Assembly: GCA_964545075.1 (NCBI GenBank)
Contig: CAZJFS010000019.1
Coordinates: 1-42,170 of the forward strand
Direction: 5' to 3'
DNA: 42,170 bases
From: DAOPXV01 sp035352535
Lineage (GTDB): Bacteria; Muiribacteriota; UBA9980
This document shows positions 1 to 8,098 of the stretch, piece by piece. Every line of letters begins with the position of its first letter. The stretch's first letter is position 1. The notes under the pieces were generated by a model. That model was not told where the DNA came from and did not search any database. It saw only the letters and a program-made list of their open reading frames with translations. The position numbers and the translations under genes were made by a program.

Positions 1-121
1 CGCTCAGTTGAGAAATTCTTGCCGTTAAAAGGGCAACTTGCACTTCGACCGAGCCGGTGTCTGTCTCGTGATTTTTGTACTTTCCAATCACTTTCTGTTT
101 GGTTTCAAGGCTTAATGACAT
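1..121 (-). CDS. rpsO: 30S ribosomal protein S15, 5' part (runs off the window)
   Basis: The minus-strand reading from the ATG at 121 gives about 40 residues beginning MSLSLETKQKVIGKYKNHE and continuing DTGSVEVQVALLTARISQLS. That is the N-terminus of ribosomal protein S15; the DTGSxEVQVALLT stretch is the family hallmark. S15 binds the 16S rRNA central domain early in 30S assembly. The rest of the gene lies beyond base 1. A strong ribosome binding site (GAGGTGG, 131-137) sits 9 bases before the ATG. The gene follows the last propeller gene on the same strand but has its own near-consensus promoter at 205-233, so it is probably independently transcribed. In many bacteria S15 represses its own mRNA through the leader; the roughly 80-base leader here could do this, but I did not establish a fold. 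Confidence 0.93.
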   Translation of the reverse strand, partial: MSLSLETKQKVIGKYKNHETDTGSVEVQVALLTARISQLS

Positions 122-204
122 TGTTACAACCACCTCTAATATTATTCCTCCACCGGAAGTAACGTTCGTGCAAAAAACAAGAAACCCCAGTAAAAGGTAA
201 TATC

Positions 205-233
205 ATTATATCAAATAATAGCCGCTTTGTAAA
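205..233 (-). promoter_or_regulatory. sigma-70 promoter of rpsO
   Basis: On the minus strand TTTACA (233-228) and TATAAT (210-205) are separated by exactly 17 bases. Transcription would start near base 198, leaving a leader of about 75 bases before the rpsO ATG at 121. The -35 box lies only 8 bases past the stop of the upstream propeller gene. Confidence 0.75.
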
Positions 234-240
234 GTTATTT

Positions 241-1251
241 TTAATTTTCATTAAATATTTTTTTTATAACGAATCTGTTTTTTTCATCAAAAGCCACGTA
301 AATATTACCTTTAAGGTCGACAAACTCGTCCCGATACATATTCGTACGATTGCCGGCCATCGACGGTTCAAGGGAAAATTCACGTAAAAGTTTTCCCGAC
401 GGCGCAAGGACCGAAAAAACTTCCGAAAGGTTTAAATAACGGCGCACATAAACGTTTGAAAGCTCGTCCGTTCCGATTATGCGCGGAGCTGAAACGCGTT
501 CTCCTTCCGGCGCCATGAATCTGTAAAACTCGCTTGAAGCGCTTTTTTTATTCGCGGACGCCTTCAATATCAGGAGCGTTCTGAAGTCAGAAAGACGGCA
601 TGAATAAAGCGAACCGTCGCCCGCTAACCACGGGCTCGTTATTTTTTCGGCGACAGCGGAAAAAGCGGCCTTGTCGCCCGCAAATGCCGTTTCGAGAAGA
701 ACGTACTCCGATGCGTCGTACACGAGCGCCCCGCCCGCAAAATGCCTGACGACGCATGAAAAATCAATGTTTTCAGGAATATCGAACATCTTCAATATTC
801 TCCCGTCGCGATCCGGAAAGTATATTTTTTTTTTAGAATATATCATTATTCCGGTAGAATCTGAAGAATCATCGATAGATATTCCGCATAACGTTTCGAC
901 CTTCATCTCTTTATTTTCGACCGGAATCTGCGAGACAAAGTTACCCGCAAGGGTAAATTTCTTCACGCGTCCGTTCATGGCGTCGAGAATATACAGGTGC
1001 TGCTCCGATTTTCCCGAAGAAATGCAAAAAGCCGGCGAACTGTTCGGAAAATAAGGCGAATGTTCGGGAGAGGATTGCGAAACGCCAAAAATGTCGTCTG
1101 ACGTTTTCCCGAAATTCTGCGAGATCAAGGTTTCGATCCTGTTTTGACCGGCCATAAGAATTCCAATACCGGACGCTAATGAAAAAAACGCCAGAATAAG
1201 GGCCGCCGCACCGAAACGCGCGATTGCATGCATGGTATTATCGTTCCTCAT
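241..1251 (-). CDS. membrane-anchored or exported NHL-like beta-propeller protein, third of the operon
   Basis: A 336-residue protein. A hydrophobic helix at about residues 10-34 (AALILAFFSLASGIGILMAG) has no clear cleavage site, so it may stay anchored in the inner membrane with the rest outside. The remainder reads as short blades in the style of NHL/six-bladed propellers: segments such as LYILDAMNGRVKKFTLAG, then GRILKMFDI, and a final NIYVAFDEKNRFVIKKI. No catalytic motif is visible. The start has a strong GGAGG 5 bases upstream. It lies 18 bases after the preceding propeller gene and is the last gene of the dtxR-type operon. Such propellers usually act as binding scaffolds; the ligand here is unknown. 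Assignment to a propeller fold rests on blade-like periodicity, not a family match. Confidence 0.7.
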   Translation of the reverse strand: MRNDNTMHAIARFGAAALILAFFSLASGIGILMAGQNRIETLISQNFGKTSDDIFGVSQSSPEHSPYFPNSSPAFCISSGKSEQHLYILDAMNGRVKKFTLAGNFVSQIPVENKEMKVETLCGISIDDSSDSTGIMIYSKKKIYFPDRDGRILKMFDIPENIDFSCVVRHFAGGALVYDASEYVLLETAFAGDKAAFSAVAEKITSPWLAGDGSLYSCRLSDFRTLLILKASANKKSASSEFYRFMAPEGERVSAPRIIGTDELSNVYVRRYLNLSEVFSVLAPSGKLLREFSLEPSMAGNRTNMYRDEFVDLKGNIYVAFDEKNRFVIKKIFNEN

Positions 1252-1269
1252 GATCTCCTCCGAAAACCT

Positions 1270-2214
1270 TCAATATTTCCTGACCGATATTTTCGACGGT
1301 TTTGAGCCGGTAACCTGCCGGTCGACCTCGGCGGAATAAATGGAGCCGTCGCCGAACACAAAAAATTGACGGGGTATCGGCGAACACTTCAAGCGATGGG
1401 ACGCCCATAAAACCCCGTTAGGATTGTAAACATGGACATAGCGGTAATCTCCGTCCGGAGACGTCGCGACGTATATGTTTCCTTTATAATCGGCGCCGAT
1501 GAACTCAAGCCCGATTATTTCCGCAAGCCCTATGTCGTATAACTTTAAAGGTATCTTGGAATTGGGCTCGAGAAGATAAAGGCTGTAGCCCATAAGCCTG
1601 TCGCGCCTTAAAAACAGGAGCTGGCCCCTTAGATTTATCGAAAAGCCGGGAACGTTGCACGCGATCTTTTTTATGAACGAGCCCGAAGGGCTGTAAACGT
1701 TTATCTTCGCCGAAACGGCGTCCTGCACGAAAAGTTTCTTGCCGGGAGCGGTCTCTATCTGATATATCGAAAGAAGATTTCCATCGCCGGTTCCGTAACC
1801 CCCGAAGGTCTTGTTCAAAGCCGAAATCATATCGACTTTTACGACGGTCATTTTTTCAATATTGGCAAAATACAGCATTCCGTCGCTGTCAAACGTCAGA
1901 TCTCCCGGGGATCTGAAAAATTCTTCGGACCCGGAATAGGATTTGACGAGACGGCCCATGAAATCGAACTGAAGTATCGAATTTTTAAGGGTGTTCGAAA
2001 GAAAGAGAGAGCCGTCAAGGGAAATTTTAAACCCGTAAGGATAAATTTCATGGTATCCTCCGGCAAAAGAAGCTCCAGCCTCGCTTTTTTCGTCAAAAGG
2101 AATGGAAAGCGCCCCGCCCTTCTCGTTTTCCTCGGGAAAAGCCGGAACTGGCGCCGCAAGGAGCGAGAAAAAAAGAAGCAACGGGCATATTAGCGAACTA
2201 TGATGTTTCATCAT
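1270..2214 (-). CDS. secreted NHL-like beta-propeller protein, second of the operon
   Basis: A 314-residue protein with a signal peptide: hydrophobic core at residues 8-20 and a likely type I cleavage after APVPA (residue 25). The mature part contains NHL-like blades: a GFKISLDGSLFLSNT strand pair, then ILQFDFMGRLVKSYSGSEEF, RSPGDLTFDSDGMLYFAN, and later GADYKGNIYVATSPDG. These alternate a 'G-x-hydrophobic-display' strand with a 'D-x-x-G' turn, typical of NHL/six-bladed propellers. There are two possible ATGs (2214 and 2211). The nearest purine-rich site, AAGGAG, is about 13 bases upstream, which is long, so translation may depend partly on coupling to the gene 28 bases before it. Product is likely periplasmic. 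Function unknown. Confidence 0.72.
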   Translation of the reverse strand: MMKHHSSLICPLLLFFSLLAAPVPAFPEENEKGGALSIPFDEKSEAGASFAGGYHEIYPYGFKISLDGSLFLSNTLKNSILQFDFMGRLVKSYSGSEEFFRSPGDLTFDSDGMLYFANIEKMTVVKVDMISALNKTFGGYGTGDGNLLSIYQIETAPGKKLFVQDAVSAKINVYSPSGSFIKKIACNVPGFSINLRGQLLFLRRDRLMGYSLYLLEPNSKIPLKLYDIGLAEIIGLEFIGADYKGNIYVATSPDGDYRYVHVYNPNGVLWASHRLKCSPIPRQFFVFGDGSIYSAEVDRQVTGSKPSKISVRKY

Positions 2215-2242
2215 CTTAAAAAGCTTTCTCCTTAGCCGGCCG

Positions 2243-3256
2243 TCATTCGAGGACCTGACTTTTTTTCAATTCTATAACCGCGTATTTTTCACCCTTCTTT
2301 TTAAGGAAAAGAAGCCTGCCTGAAGGCGAAACAATGATCTTTAAAGGTTTAAGGCAATCCTGTTGAAGATTTATCTGCACGCCGGAAATATTTTTTTTAT
2401 CGCGCCCTATCTCGATTATCGTGTGGACCACTCTGTCAAAATCCAGCGTGACGGCCAGAAAATAAAGGACGTCGCCGCGCCCGCCCATGAAATAAACGGA
2501 TTTAACTTCCGCCGGGCAATCGAACCGGGAAATTTCATGCGCCTCTTCGCCCGGAACCGCCTCCATGAACTTAATAATATTTTCTGAATATTCAGCGAAG
2601 TAAATATTTTTCTCCTCCGCCGGCGGAGGAGAAAACGACGAAACGAAGCCTTTGAAAGCCGATTTTTTTTCAAGCGTATCGCCTGAAAAAACTGCGGTAA
2701 CCGATGCCGCGGAATCATAAGCCCTAATATTTCCCTGATTGTCGGCGCCCAGAAATGTGTAAATCCCGGACGGCGCGCCTGAGTTTTCCCCCAAGCTCGC
2801 GCTGCGTATAATCGCGAGATCTCCGTTAAAAACGGCGAACCTGTCTCCGGCAAGATCGTAAGCGTAAATTTTTCCGGCGGGGGAGACCGCCACGTCGGAA
2901 AAGACCGGCTGAGGACCATATCCACTGAGCCAATTTAATTTAAAGTTTTTTTCCAGCTCCCCCGACATTGAAAAAATATAAAATGAGTGCGATATCGCGG
3001 AATAAAGCAACGCCTTGTCGCCGTGCGTCCGGTCGCCCATCACGGCAAAGCATCCCAGGGCCGACAGCGGTCCGGCTGATGCGATCGCGGAATCGGTTTT
3101 TATGCCCAGCGACGCCGGATCGACCTCGAACATCACTTTTTCAGAATAAACCGTCTTTTTCGGGCCCGTCTGGGAATATGCAAAATCAGTAAAACAGTAT
3201 GAGATGTTAAAAAAGAGCGAACACGTCATGATCAATATTAAGTAAATGCGCTTCAT
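2243..3256 (-). CDS. secreted beta-propeller protein, first of the operon after the regulator
   Basis: A 337-residue protein with an N-terminal signal peptide (MKRIYLILIMTCSLFFNIS, then an AYS-type cleavage region). A Cys at residue 21 does not sit in an acceptable lipobox because Tyr precedes it. The body has propeller-like repeats: VAVSPAGKIYAYDLAGDRFAVF, FLGADNQGNIRAYDSA, and a closing KIIVSPSGRLLFLKKKG. Its ATG at 3256 overlaps the TGA of the DtxR-family gene (3253-3255), so the two are almost certainly translationally coupled. That ties a metal-responsive regulator directly to a set of exported propellers. No enzyme motif was found. The ligand could be a metal complex, polysaccharide or protein; none is favoured by the sequence alone. 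Confidence 0.72.
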   Translation of the reverse strand: MKRIYLILIMTCSLFFNISYCFTDFAYSQTGPKKTVYSEKVMFEVDPASLGIKTDSAIASAGPLSALGCFAVMGDRTHGDKALLYSAISHSFYIFSMSGELEKNFKLNWLSGYGPQPVFSDVAVSPAGKIYAYDLAGDRFAVFNGDLAIIRSASLGENSGAPSGIYTFLGADNQGNIRAYDSAASVTAVFSGDTLEKKSAFKGFVSSFSPPPAEEKNIYFAEYSENIIKFMEAVPGEEAHEISRFDCPAEVKSVYFMGGRGDVLYFLAVTLDFDRVVHTIIEIGRDKKNISGVQINLQQDCLKPLKIIVSPSGRLLFLKKKGEKYAVIELKKSQVLE

Positions 3257-3918
3257 GATATCTTCCTGACAAAAATATTGGCGGCGACCCCGTCCTCGAT
3301 CGCCAGTTGCGTCTGTTCGAATTCTATTACATAGGCCGGAAAAGTCTGATGGACCGTTATCAGTATTCCGGGAACCAGGCCGAGCGCCATGAGCTTATGA
3401 AGAAAAGGATGACTGGCCGTATGTATGTATGAGACGTATCCACGCTCTCCGTGCGATAGTTCCGAAAGCGCGAATATGGCGCGTTCGACCTTGGCGGTGC
3501 CGCTTTTACAACATTCGCCGGGCATTATCGGCGAACCGTGGGGGCAGACCTTCGGATGGCCGAGCAACGTGCAGATGTTTTCCTCGAGTTCCTTCGATAT
3601 TATATGTTCGAGAGCGCAGGCCTCGGTATCGACCTTTGATTTGTCCATGCATAAAATATCGGTAAGAAGCCTTTCGGTAAGCCTGTGTCGCCTGGCTAGA
3701 TCATATGCGCGCCTGTATCCTTTTTCGGTAAATTCATAGCTATCGGAAACTTTATCGGCTTTTATGAGCCCCTCCGAGACGAGGTCGGAAGGGGCCGCGG
3801 CGCCGATAAACTTTTTTAGCTTTTCGCTCGCGGCCGAAAAACATCGATTATTATTCTCCGTTTCCTTCCAGAGTATCGTAAGAGCCTCTTCAAGGTCATG
3901 ACGTATGGTTTCCTGCAT
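3253..3918 (-). CDS. DtxR/MntR-family metal-dependent transcriptional regulator with C-terminal FeoA/SH3-like domain
   Basis: I place the start at the ATG at 3918, which has GGGAGA 8 bases upstream; a further in-frame ATG at 3954 has no ribosome binding site. That gives 221 residues. Residues 1-75 are a helix-turn-helix of the DtxR type. Residues 76-135 are the metal-binding/dimerisation domain: RRHRLTERLL carries His78 and Glu82, and ACALEHII carries Cys101, Glu104 and His105, matching the H79/E83 and C102/E105/H106 ligands of DtxR. The CPHGSPI loop is followed by GECC. Residues 148-221 are a FeoA/SH3-like domain. Members bind Fe2+ or Mn2+ and repress metal-uptake genes. No uptake gene is adjacent; the regulator instead leads three exported propeller genes. 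A palindrome over its own promoter (4005-4020) suggests autoregulation. Confidence 0.88.
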   Translation of the reverse strand: MQETIRHDLEEALTILWKETENNNRCFSAASEKLKKFIGAAAPSDLVSEGLIKADKVSDSYEFTEKGYRRAYDLARRHRLTERLLTDILCMDKSKVDTEACALEHIISKELEENICTLLGHPKVCPHGSPIMPGECCKSGTAKVERAIFALSELSHGERGYVSYIHTASHPFLHKLMALGLVPGILITVHQTFPAYVIEFEQTQLAIEDGVAANIFVRKIS

Positions 3919-4004
3919 TCTGATTTCTCCCGATAAATGTATTGTTATGCTCATCCGGATAAATTCGATATCATGTTATCAAAAACCACGATACCAGTAT
4001 TTTT

Positions 4005-4020
4005 CATATAAAATTATATG
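4005..4020. promoter_or_regulatory. AT-rich palindrome over the DtxR-operon promoter, candidate operator
   Basis: CATATAA-AA-TTATATG is a perfect 7-2-7 inverted repeat. It covers the -10 hexamer (4013-4018) and reaches the expected transcription start of the metalloregulator operon, which is where a DtxR-type repressor would block its own synthesis. It does not match the classical DtxR or MntR box, so binding by this protein is an inference. Confidence 0.45.
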
Positions 4021-4041
4021 TTTATACTCCTTAAATGTCAA
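4013..4041 (-). promoter_or_regulatory. consensus sigma-70 promoter of the DtxR-propeller operon
   Basis: TTGACA (4041-4036) and TATAAT (4018-4013) on the minus strand, with a 17-base spacer: a full-consensus promoter. The leader to the chosen ATG is about 88 bases. So strong a promoter would normally need a repressor, in line with the palindrome over its -10 box. Confidence 0.8.
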
Positions 4042-4061
4042 GCAAAATTAGAAAAACAAAA

Positions 4062-4090
4062 TTGTCTTTTTTTTCTTTTTTTGGTATAAT
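4062..4090 (+). promoter_or_regulatory. sigma-70 promoter of the TPR-leuC-leuD transcription unit
   Basis: TTGTCT (4062-4067), a 17-base T-rich spacer, and TATAAT (4085-4090). It is divergent from the DtxR-operon promoter; the two -35 boxes are 20 bases apart, so a protein bound there could affect both. Confidence 0.7.
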
Positions 4091-4142
4091 CCTGCGATAG
4101 TTTCATTCGATCCTATTTAAATGCATGCGAGGAGTGAATATA

Positions 4143-6098
4143 TTGTCCATGTTCAATATACGTTTCTTTACATTCAAAAAGTTCCGCAGGTCGGCCTTCA
4201 ACCTTATAACCGCGTTCCTTTTGATCCTCTTTTTTTCGCTTCCGGCGCAAACCGCTCAGGGCAGCGTTTCATCAAAGATAGATTTCGGAATAAATATTTT
4301 CAATCAGAACCTCAAATATGACGATCTCGATCTCGCGACGCTGAAAAAGCTTATAGAAGCCGAACCAAAGAACCTTCCGCTTCACGCCTTCCTTTTCTCC
4401 AACCACATCAACAAGATCACGACCGGCACTAAAGCGATAAGCGAATCCGGTGACGACATTGAAAAATTGCTGTCATTCGTCCTTTTAAGATATGACCCGC
4501 AGGTATCCATAACCTATTTCGACAGGGCATACATTTACATGCTCATAGCCAACCTCGGATACCCGAATTTCAACGGCCGTTCCTACGCCCTTATGGCATT
4601 ATGCGACATGGCCGCTCTGCTGCAGGCGGAACCCTTGAACGCATATTATCATCTTTTTTATACCGTTATCTACGCGTCCCTTAAAGACCACGACATATCC
4701 GAGTTCAAGCTCTACGATCCGCTGGAAGAACTAAAGAAATCGCTGTCATTCGAAGTCGCCGATCCTCAGTTCCATTATATAGTCGGATCGACCTTCCAGG
4801 CCATATCGCAAAATTCTCCCGATATACACCAGCTCGCCTACGCCGAATTCATGCAGGCGATAAAACTGGCACCTAAAAACGCAGTGCTCAAAGAAAAAAT
4901 TTTCAGAAACCTCATAGAGCTGCTCTCGGAATATGATCAGCGCAAAAGCCAAAAGCCTTTCTGGCTGGAAGAAACGGCTTACCTGCATCTCCTGGATAAA
5001 AACCAGGACTCGGCCGCGGCTCACAATAATCTGGGATATCTCTACGTAATGAGCAACGTAAAACTGGATCTCGCCCTTGAGCACTGTAAAAAAGCCGTAG
5101 CGCTCGACCCCGATAATCCCATATTTCTAGACTCCCTTGGCTGCGCCTATTATAAGAACCGCGAGACGAAAAAATCGATTGAAACGCTCAAAAAAGCCTA
5201 TAACATAAATCCGAATTCCAAGGACGTCAACGAACACCTGGCCGAAATATACCTTCAACAGAACAATAACGATGACGCCATAAAGCATCTCGAATTCATC
5301 GTCAATACCGATCCCAAAAACGCGCTGGCGGCGAACAACTTCGGATACGTCCTCTGCGAAGCAGGAACTCGATTAGAGGAAGCCCTTAAATATTGTAAAA
5401 CAGCCGTCGAGGCGGAACCCGTTAACGCCATTTATCTGGATTCGCTGGCATGGGCATATTTTAAAAACAATAAATTCCGCGAAGCGACCGAAACGATGGC
5501 GAGGGCCATAAAAATAGACCCGAACACCGGCGCGTTTTACATACATCGCGGCGATATGCTTTTCACCGCCGACAGGATATCGGAGGCCATAGAAGATTAC
5601 TCCCGCGGCATGGCTCTTGATCCTTCTTTTCCCGACGTCCATATAAATTTCGCTTACCTTAATTCAATAAAAATCATAAGCGGCAAACTCACGAAACTTA
5701 AAAAGAGCCTGCCGGAAGTCAGTTCCGTAATGGAAGGCAAGGCCTTTTCGTATAACGTTTATCCCGCTTACCTCGGAAAGCTTTTCGAAACGCTTGGTTT
5801 TCCGCCGGAAGAAACTCTCCCCAAAATTCAAAAAGCGACGCCCGAAAAAAAAGAAAAGGCTTCCTCTGAAAAATTCGAAGGTCCGGATAAATCTCAGCCC
5901 GACAACAAAAGCGTCGAGATAAAGCTGCGCGACGCCAACGTGACCGGTGAAATAAACATGCGAAGCGACACCTACGGCGTTGAAATTTTACAGACCACGC
6001 GAAGCATAGATCTTAAGCCTTCCGAAAAGCTTAAAATAATAAACGAGACCGAAGGCGTAGAAATAAAAGGCACCATAGAAATAAACAGCATAAAATAA
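4143..6098 (+). CDS. secreted tetratricopeptide-repeat protein
   Basis: The start is probably the TTG at 4143, placed 8 bases after GAGGAG (4129-4134); the ATG at 4125 would lie before that site. The product is about 651 residues. A signal peptide (LITAFLLILFFSLPAQTAQG) is followed by a helical N-terminal half. At about residues 290-520 there are six or so TPR units with the usual W/L-G-Y-A-P spacing, for example AHNNLGYLYV...ALEHCKKAVALDPDN and LDSLAWAYFKNNKFREATE. A charged Lys/Glu/Pro linker follows, then a C-terminal beta-rich tail of about 60 residues (LRDANVTGEINMRSDTYGV) resembling short filament-like repeats. TPRs mediate protein contacts; the protein is probably periplasmic. It is 20 bases upstream of the leuC-like gene and likely co-transcribed, though no functional link is evident. 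Confidence 0.8.
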   Translation: MSMFNIRFFTFKKFRRSAFNLITAFLLILFFSLPAQTAQGSVSSKIDFGINIFNQNLKYDDLDLATLKKLIEAEPKNLPLHAFLFSNHINKITTGTKAISESGDDIEKLLSFVLLRYDPQVSITYFDRAYIYMLIANLGYPNFNGRSYALMALCDMAALLQAEPLNAYYHLFYTVIYASLKDHDISEFKLYDPLEELKKSLSFEVADPQFHYIVGSTFQAISQNSPDIHQLAYAEFMQAIKLAPKNAVLKEKIFRNLIELLSEYDQRKSQKPFWLEETAYLHLLDKNQDSAAAHNNLGYLYVMSNVKLDLALEHCKKAVALDPDNPIFLDSLGCAYYKNRETKKSIETLKKAYNINPNSKDVNEHLAEIYLQQNNNDDAIKHLEFIVNTDPKNALAANNFGYVLCEAGTRLEEALKYCKTAVEAEPVNAIYLDSLAWAYFKNNKFREATETMARAIKIDPNTGAFYIHRGDMLFTADRISEAIEDYSRGMALDPSFPDVHINFAYLNSIKIISGKLTKLKKSLPEVSSVMEGKAFSYNVYPAYLGKLFETLGFPPEETLPKIQKATPEKKEKASSEKFEGPDKSQPDNKSVEIKLRDANVTGEINMRSDTYGVEILQTTRSIDLKPSEKLKIINETEGVEIKGTIEINSIK

Positions 6099-6118
6099 AT
6101 GTTTTCTGGAGGATAAAA

Positions 6119-7369
6119 ATGGGCCATACGATAGTCGAAAAAATATTCAAGAACCACCTGATCCATCCCGGCGACGATGTGAAGCCTGGAAATATAGTCT
6201 GGATAAAGCTCGATGTCAGATCGGCGCGCGATTTCGGCGGCGCCAACGTCGTGAAGAACATCAAAAAATATTACCCGGGTCAGAATGTGGCGGACCCGTC
6301 CAAGACATATTTCACGTTCGATTGCCAGGCTCCGGCTAACACTATCCCTTACGCCAATAACCAGCAAAGCTGCAGGCTATTCGCGAAAGAGCATGGAATC
6401 CGCGTATTCGACGTGAACGCCGGCATAGGTTCGCACGTTCTCATCGAATCCGGCATCGCCCTTCCCGGAACGACGATAGTCGGAACTGACTCGCATTTAA
6501 ACATCATGGGCGCCGTCGGAGCCTTCGGCCAGGGAATGGGCGACATGGACATCGCTTACGCCATGCGTCACGGCGCGACATGGTTCGAGATACCGCCTTC
6601 GGTCCGCATCAACGTGAAGGGCGTATTAAAATTTCCCGCCACGGCGAAGGACCTGACGCTCTTCATATTGAAAAAATTCGGTTCCGCCGGGCTTTTGGGA
6701 AGCTCGGTGGAATTTTACGGCGAAGCCATAGACGCTCTCGAAATGCACGAACGCATCACTCTTTCTTCAATGGCCACCGAAATGGGCGCTATTGTAGCAA
6801 TAATCCCGGCAGATAAAAAAACCGCCGAATATTTCCGCGCGATATCGGCTGAAGCGAAATTTGAAACGATAAAAGCCGACAGCGACGCCAAATATGCGGA
6901 GGAACACACAATCGATATCTCCGATCTCGTTCCGCAGGTCGCCTGCCCGCCTTCGCCCGAGAACGTATCCGACGCCAGCGAATTAAAAAATATAAAAGTC
7001 AATTCCGTCTTCATAGGGTCATGTACCAACGGGCGCTACGAAGATATGGAAATGGCCGCCCGCGCCGTAGCCGGTAAAAAAGTCAGGCCCGAAATAATGG
7101 CCAAGATCGTCCCGGCCACGCACGAAGTTTTCCAGAAAATGATAGAAACGGGAATTATAAAAACGCTGTTCGAGGCGGGCTTTATAATATCGAACCAGGG
7201 CTGCGGCGGGTGCGCCTCGGGCCAGATAGGAATGACCGGGAAAAACGAGGTCCAGATATCGACGTCCAACCGTAATTTTGATGGAAAGCAGGGCGACGGG
7301 AAAACCTACCTCGCTTCACCCCTGGTCGCCGCCATGTCGGCCGTGAACGGTTACATTTCTTTCGAATAA
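6119..7369 (+). CDS. aconitase/3-isopropylmalate dehydratase family protein, large subunit
   Basis: A 416-residue Fe-S hydro-lyase, the size expected of LeuC/HacA/DmdA large subunits. Visible family motifs: DVNAGIGSHVLIESG, GTTIVGTDSHLNIMGAVGAFGQGMGD, GSCTNGRYEDMEMAA, and STSNRNFDGKQG near the C-terminus. The [4Fe-4S] ligands should be Cys302 (SCTNGR) and Cys362 and Cys365 (GCGGC). The usual C-x-x-C-L-G surroundings are replaced by GCGGCASGQIGMTG, marking a divergent subgroup. The enzyme isomerises or dehydrates a 2- or 3-hydroxy diacid with the small subunit encoded 48 bases downstream. No leuA or leuB is near, so leucine synthesis cannot be assumed; homoaconitate, dimethylmalate or citrate-type substrates are equally open. 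A strong GGAGG lies 7 bases before the ATG. Confidence 0.88.
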   Translation: MGHTIVEKIFKNHLIHPGDDVKPGNIVWIKLDVRSARDFGGANVVKNIKKYYPGQNVADPSKTYFTFDCQAPANTIPYANNQQSCRLFAKEHGIRVFDVNAGIGSHVLIESGIALPGTTIVGTDSHLNIMGAVGAFGQGMGDMDIAYAMRHGATWFEIPPSVRINVKGVLKFPATAKDLTLFILKKFGSAGLLGSSVEFYGEAIDALEMHERITLSSMATEMGAIVAIIPADKKTAEYFRAISAEAKFETIKADSDAKYAEEHTIDISDLVPQVACPPSPENVSDASELKNIKVNSVFIGSCTNGRYEDMEMAARAVAGKKVRPEIMAKIVPATHEVFQKMIETGIIKTLFEAGFIISNQGCGGCASGQIGMTGKNEVQISTSNRNFDGKQGDGKTYLASPLVAAMSAVNGYISFE

Positions 7370-7417
7370 GGCCGGCGGCAAGCGTCATCTCTAATATTAT
7401 AAAAGGAGAATATAACG

Positions 7418-7966
7418 ATGAAAGAACGCGTTTTAAGCGGAAAAGTCTGGATCCTGCGCGACCCTGACGGAAACATATACAACAATATCGACACGGACCA
7501 AATCTATCACAACAATTACCTTGCGATAACCGACATCGCCCAGATGGGACAGTACGCGCTTGGAAACCTCAAGGGCTACGAACAGTTTCATAAATTCGTC
7601 AAAAAAGGCGACATAATAATAACCGGGAAAAATTTCGGCGCCGGCTCTTCCCGGCAGCAGGCAGTCGATTGTTTCGCGGCGCTCGGCGTATCGCTTATAA
7701 TATGCGAATCGATAGGCGCGATATATAAAAGAAACGCCATCAATTCGGGCTTTCCTATAATGACCTGCCCTGAAATAGTCAAACTCGCGGGCGAACCGGG
7801 CCTCAAGCTTAAAGACGGAGACGTCATCCGGGTCGATATAGAAAGCGGCGCCATCAAAAAGAACGGAGAAGTTTCTGAAATCGCCCGTGGAGAAGCATTT
7901 TCAGGCGTCCAGAAAGACATTTACGACGCTGGAAATATATTTTCATACGTTCCGCCGTCAAACTGA
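7418..7966 (+). CDS. aconitase/3-isopropylmalate dehydratase family protein, small subunit
   Basis: A 182-residue swivel-domain subunit. NNIDTDQIYHNNYLAITD is the N-terminal substrate-loop region, KNFGAGSSRQQAVDCFAALG is the conserved G-x-GSSR-(E/Q) signature, and AIYKRNAINSGFP matches the usual RNAxNxG block. The small subunit supplies substrate-recognition residues and pairs with the large subunit just upstream to form the active site. The loop after NNIDTDQI reads YLAI. From memory, substrate-typing motifs in methanogen enzymes are YLRT (homoaconitase) and YLVY (isopropylmalate isomerase); neither is present, so the substrate is unresolved. AAAGGAGAA precedes the ATG. The transcript ends at the terminator at 8041-8078. 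Confidence 0.87.
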   Translation: MKERVLSGKVWILRDPDGNIYNNIDTDQIYHNNYLAITDIAQMGQYALGNLKGYEQFHKFVKKGDIIITGKNFGAGSSRQQAVDCFAALGVSLIICESIGAIYKRNAINSGFPIMTCPEIVKLAGEPGLKLKDGDVIRVDIESGAIKKNGEVSEIARGEAFSGVQKDIYDAGNIFSYVPPSN

Positions 7967-8040
7967 AAAAAACATTCACGAGTTATTTTAGAACGGATGG
8001 TTTCCTAAAAATTCCGCTTTAAAAAACTCATTTATAAAAA

Positions 8041-8078
8041 AAGGCCCGATGGTTCAAAATTCCATCGGACCTTTTTTT
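8041..8078. terminator. bidirectional rho-independent terminator between leuD-like gene and pilT
   Basis: AAGGCCCGATGG (8041-8052) pairs with CCATCGGACCTT (8062-8073) with one mismatch, around a 9-base loop. A T-run follows on the plus strand and an A-run precedes it, so it can stop both the plus-strand hydro-lyase transcript and the minus-strand pilT transcript. Confidence 0.88.
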
Positions 8079-8098
8079 ATTTTCAATTGATTTTCTAG

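Noticed and set aside
671..1054. Plus-strand open frame inside the propeller gene
   Set aside because: It lies wholly opposite a well-supported gene with a good start; similar shadow frames occur opposite most genes here.
6119..7966. Calling the hydro-lyase pair leuC/leuD for leucine synthesis
   Set aside because: No leuA or leuB nearby and both substrate-typing regions deviate, so only the family is named.
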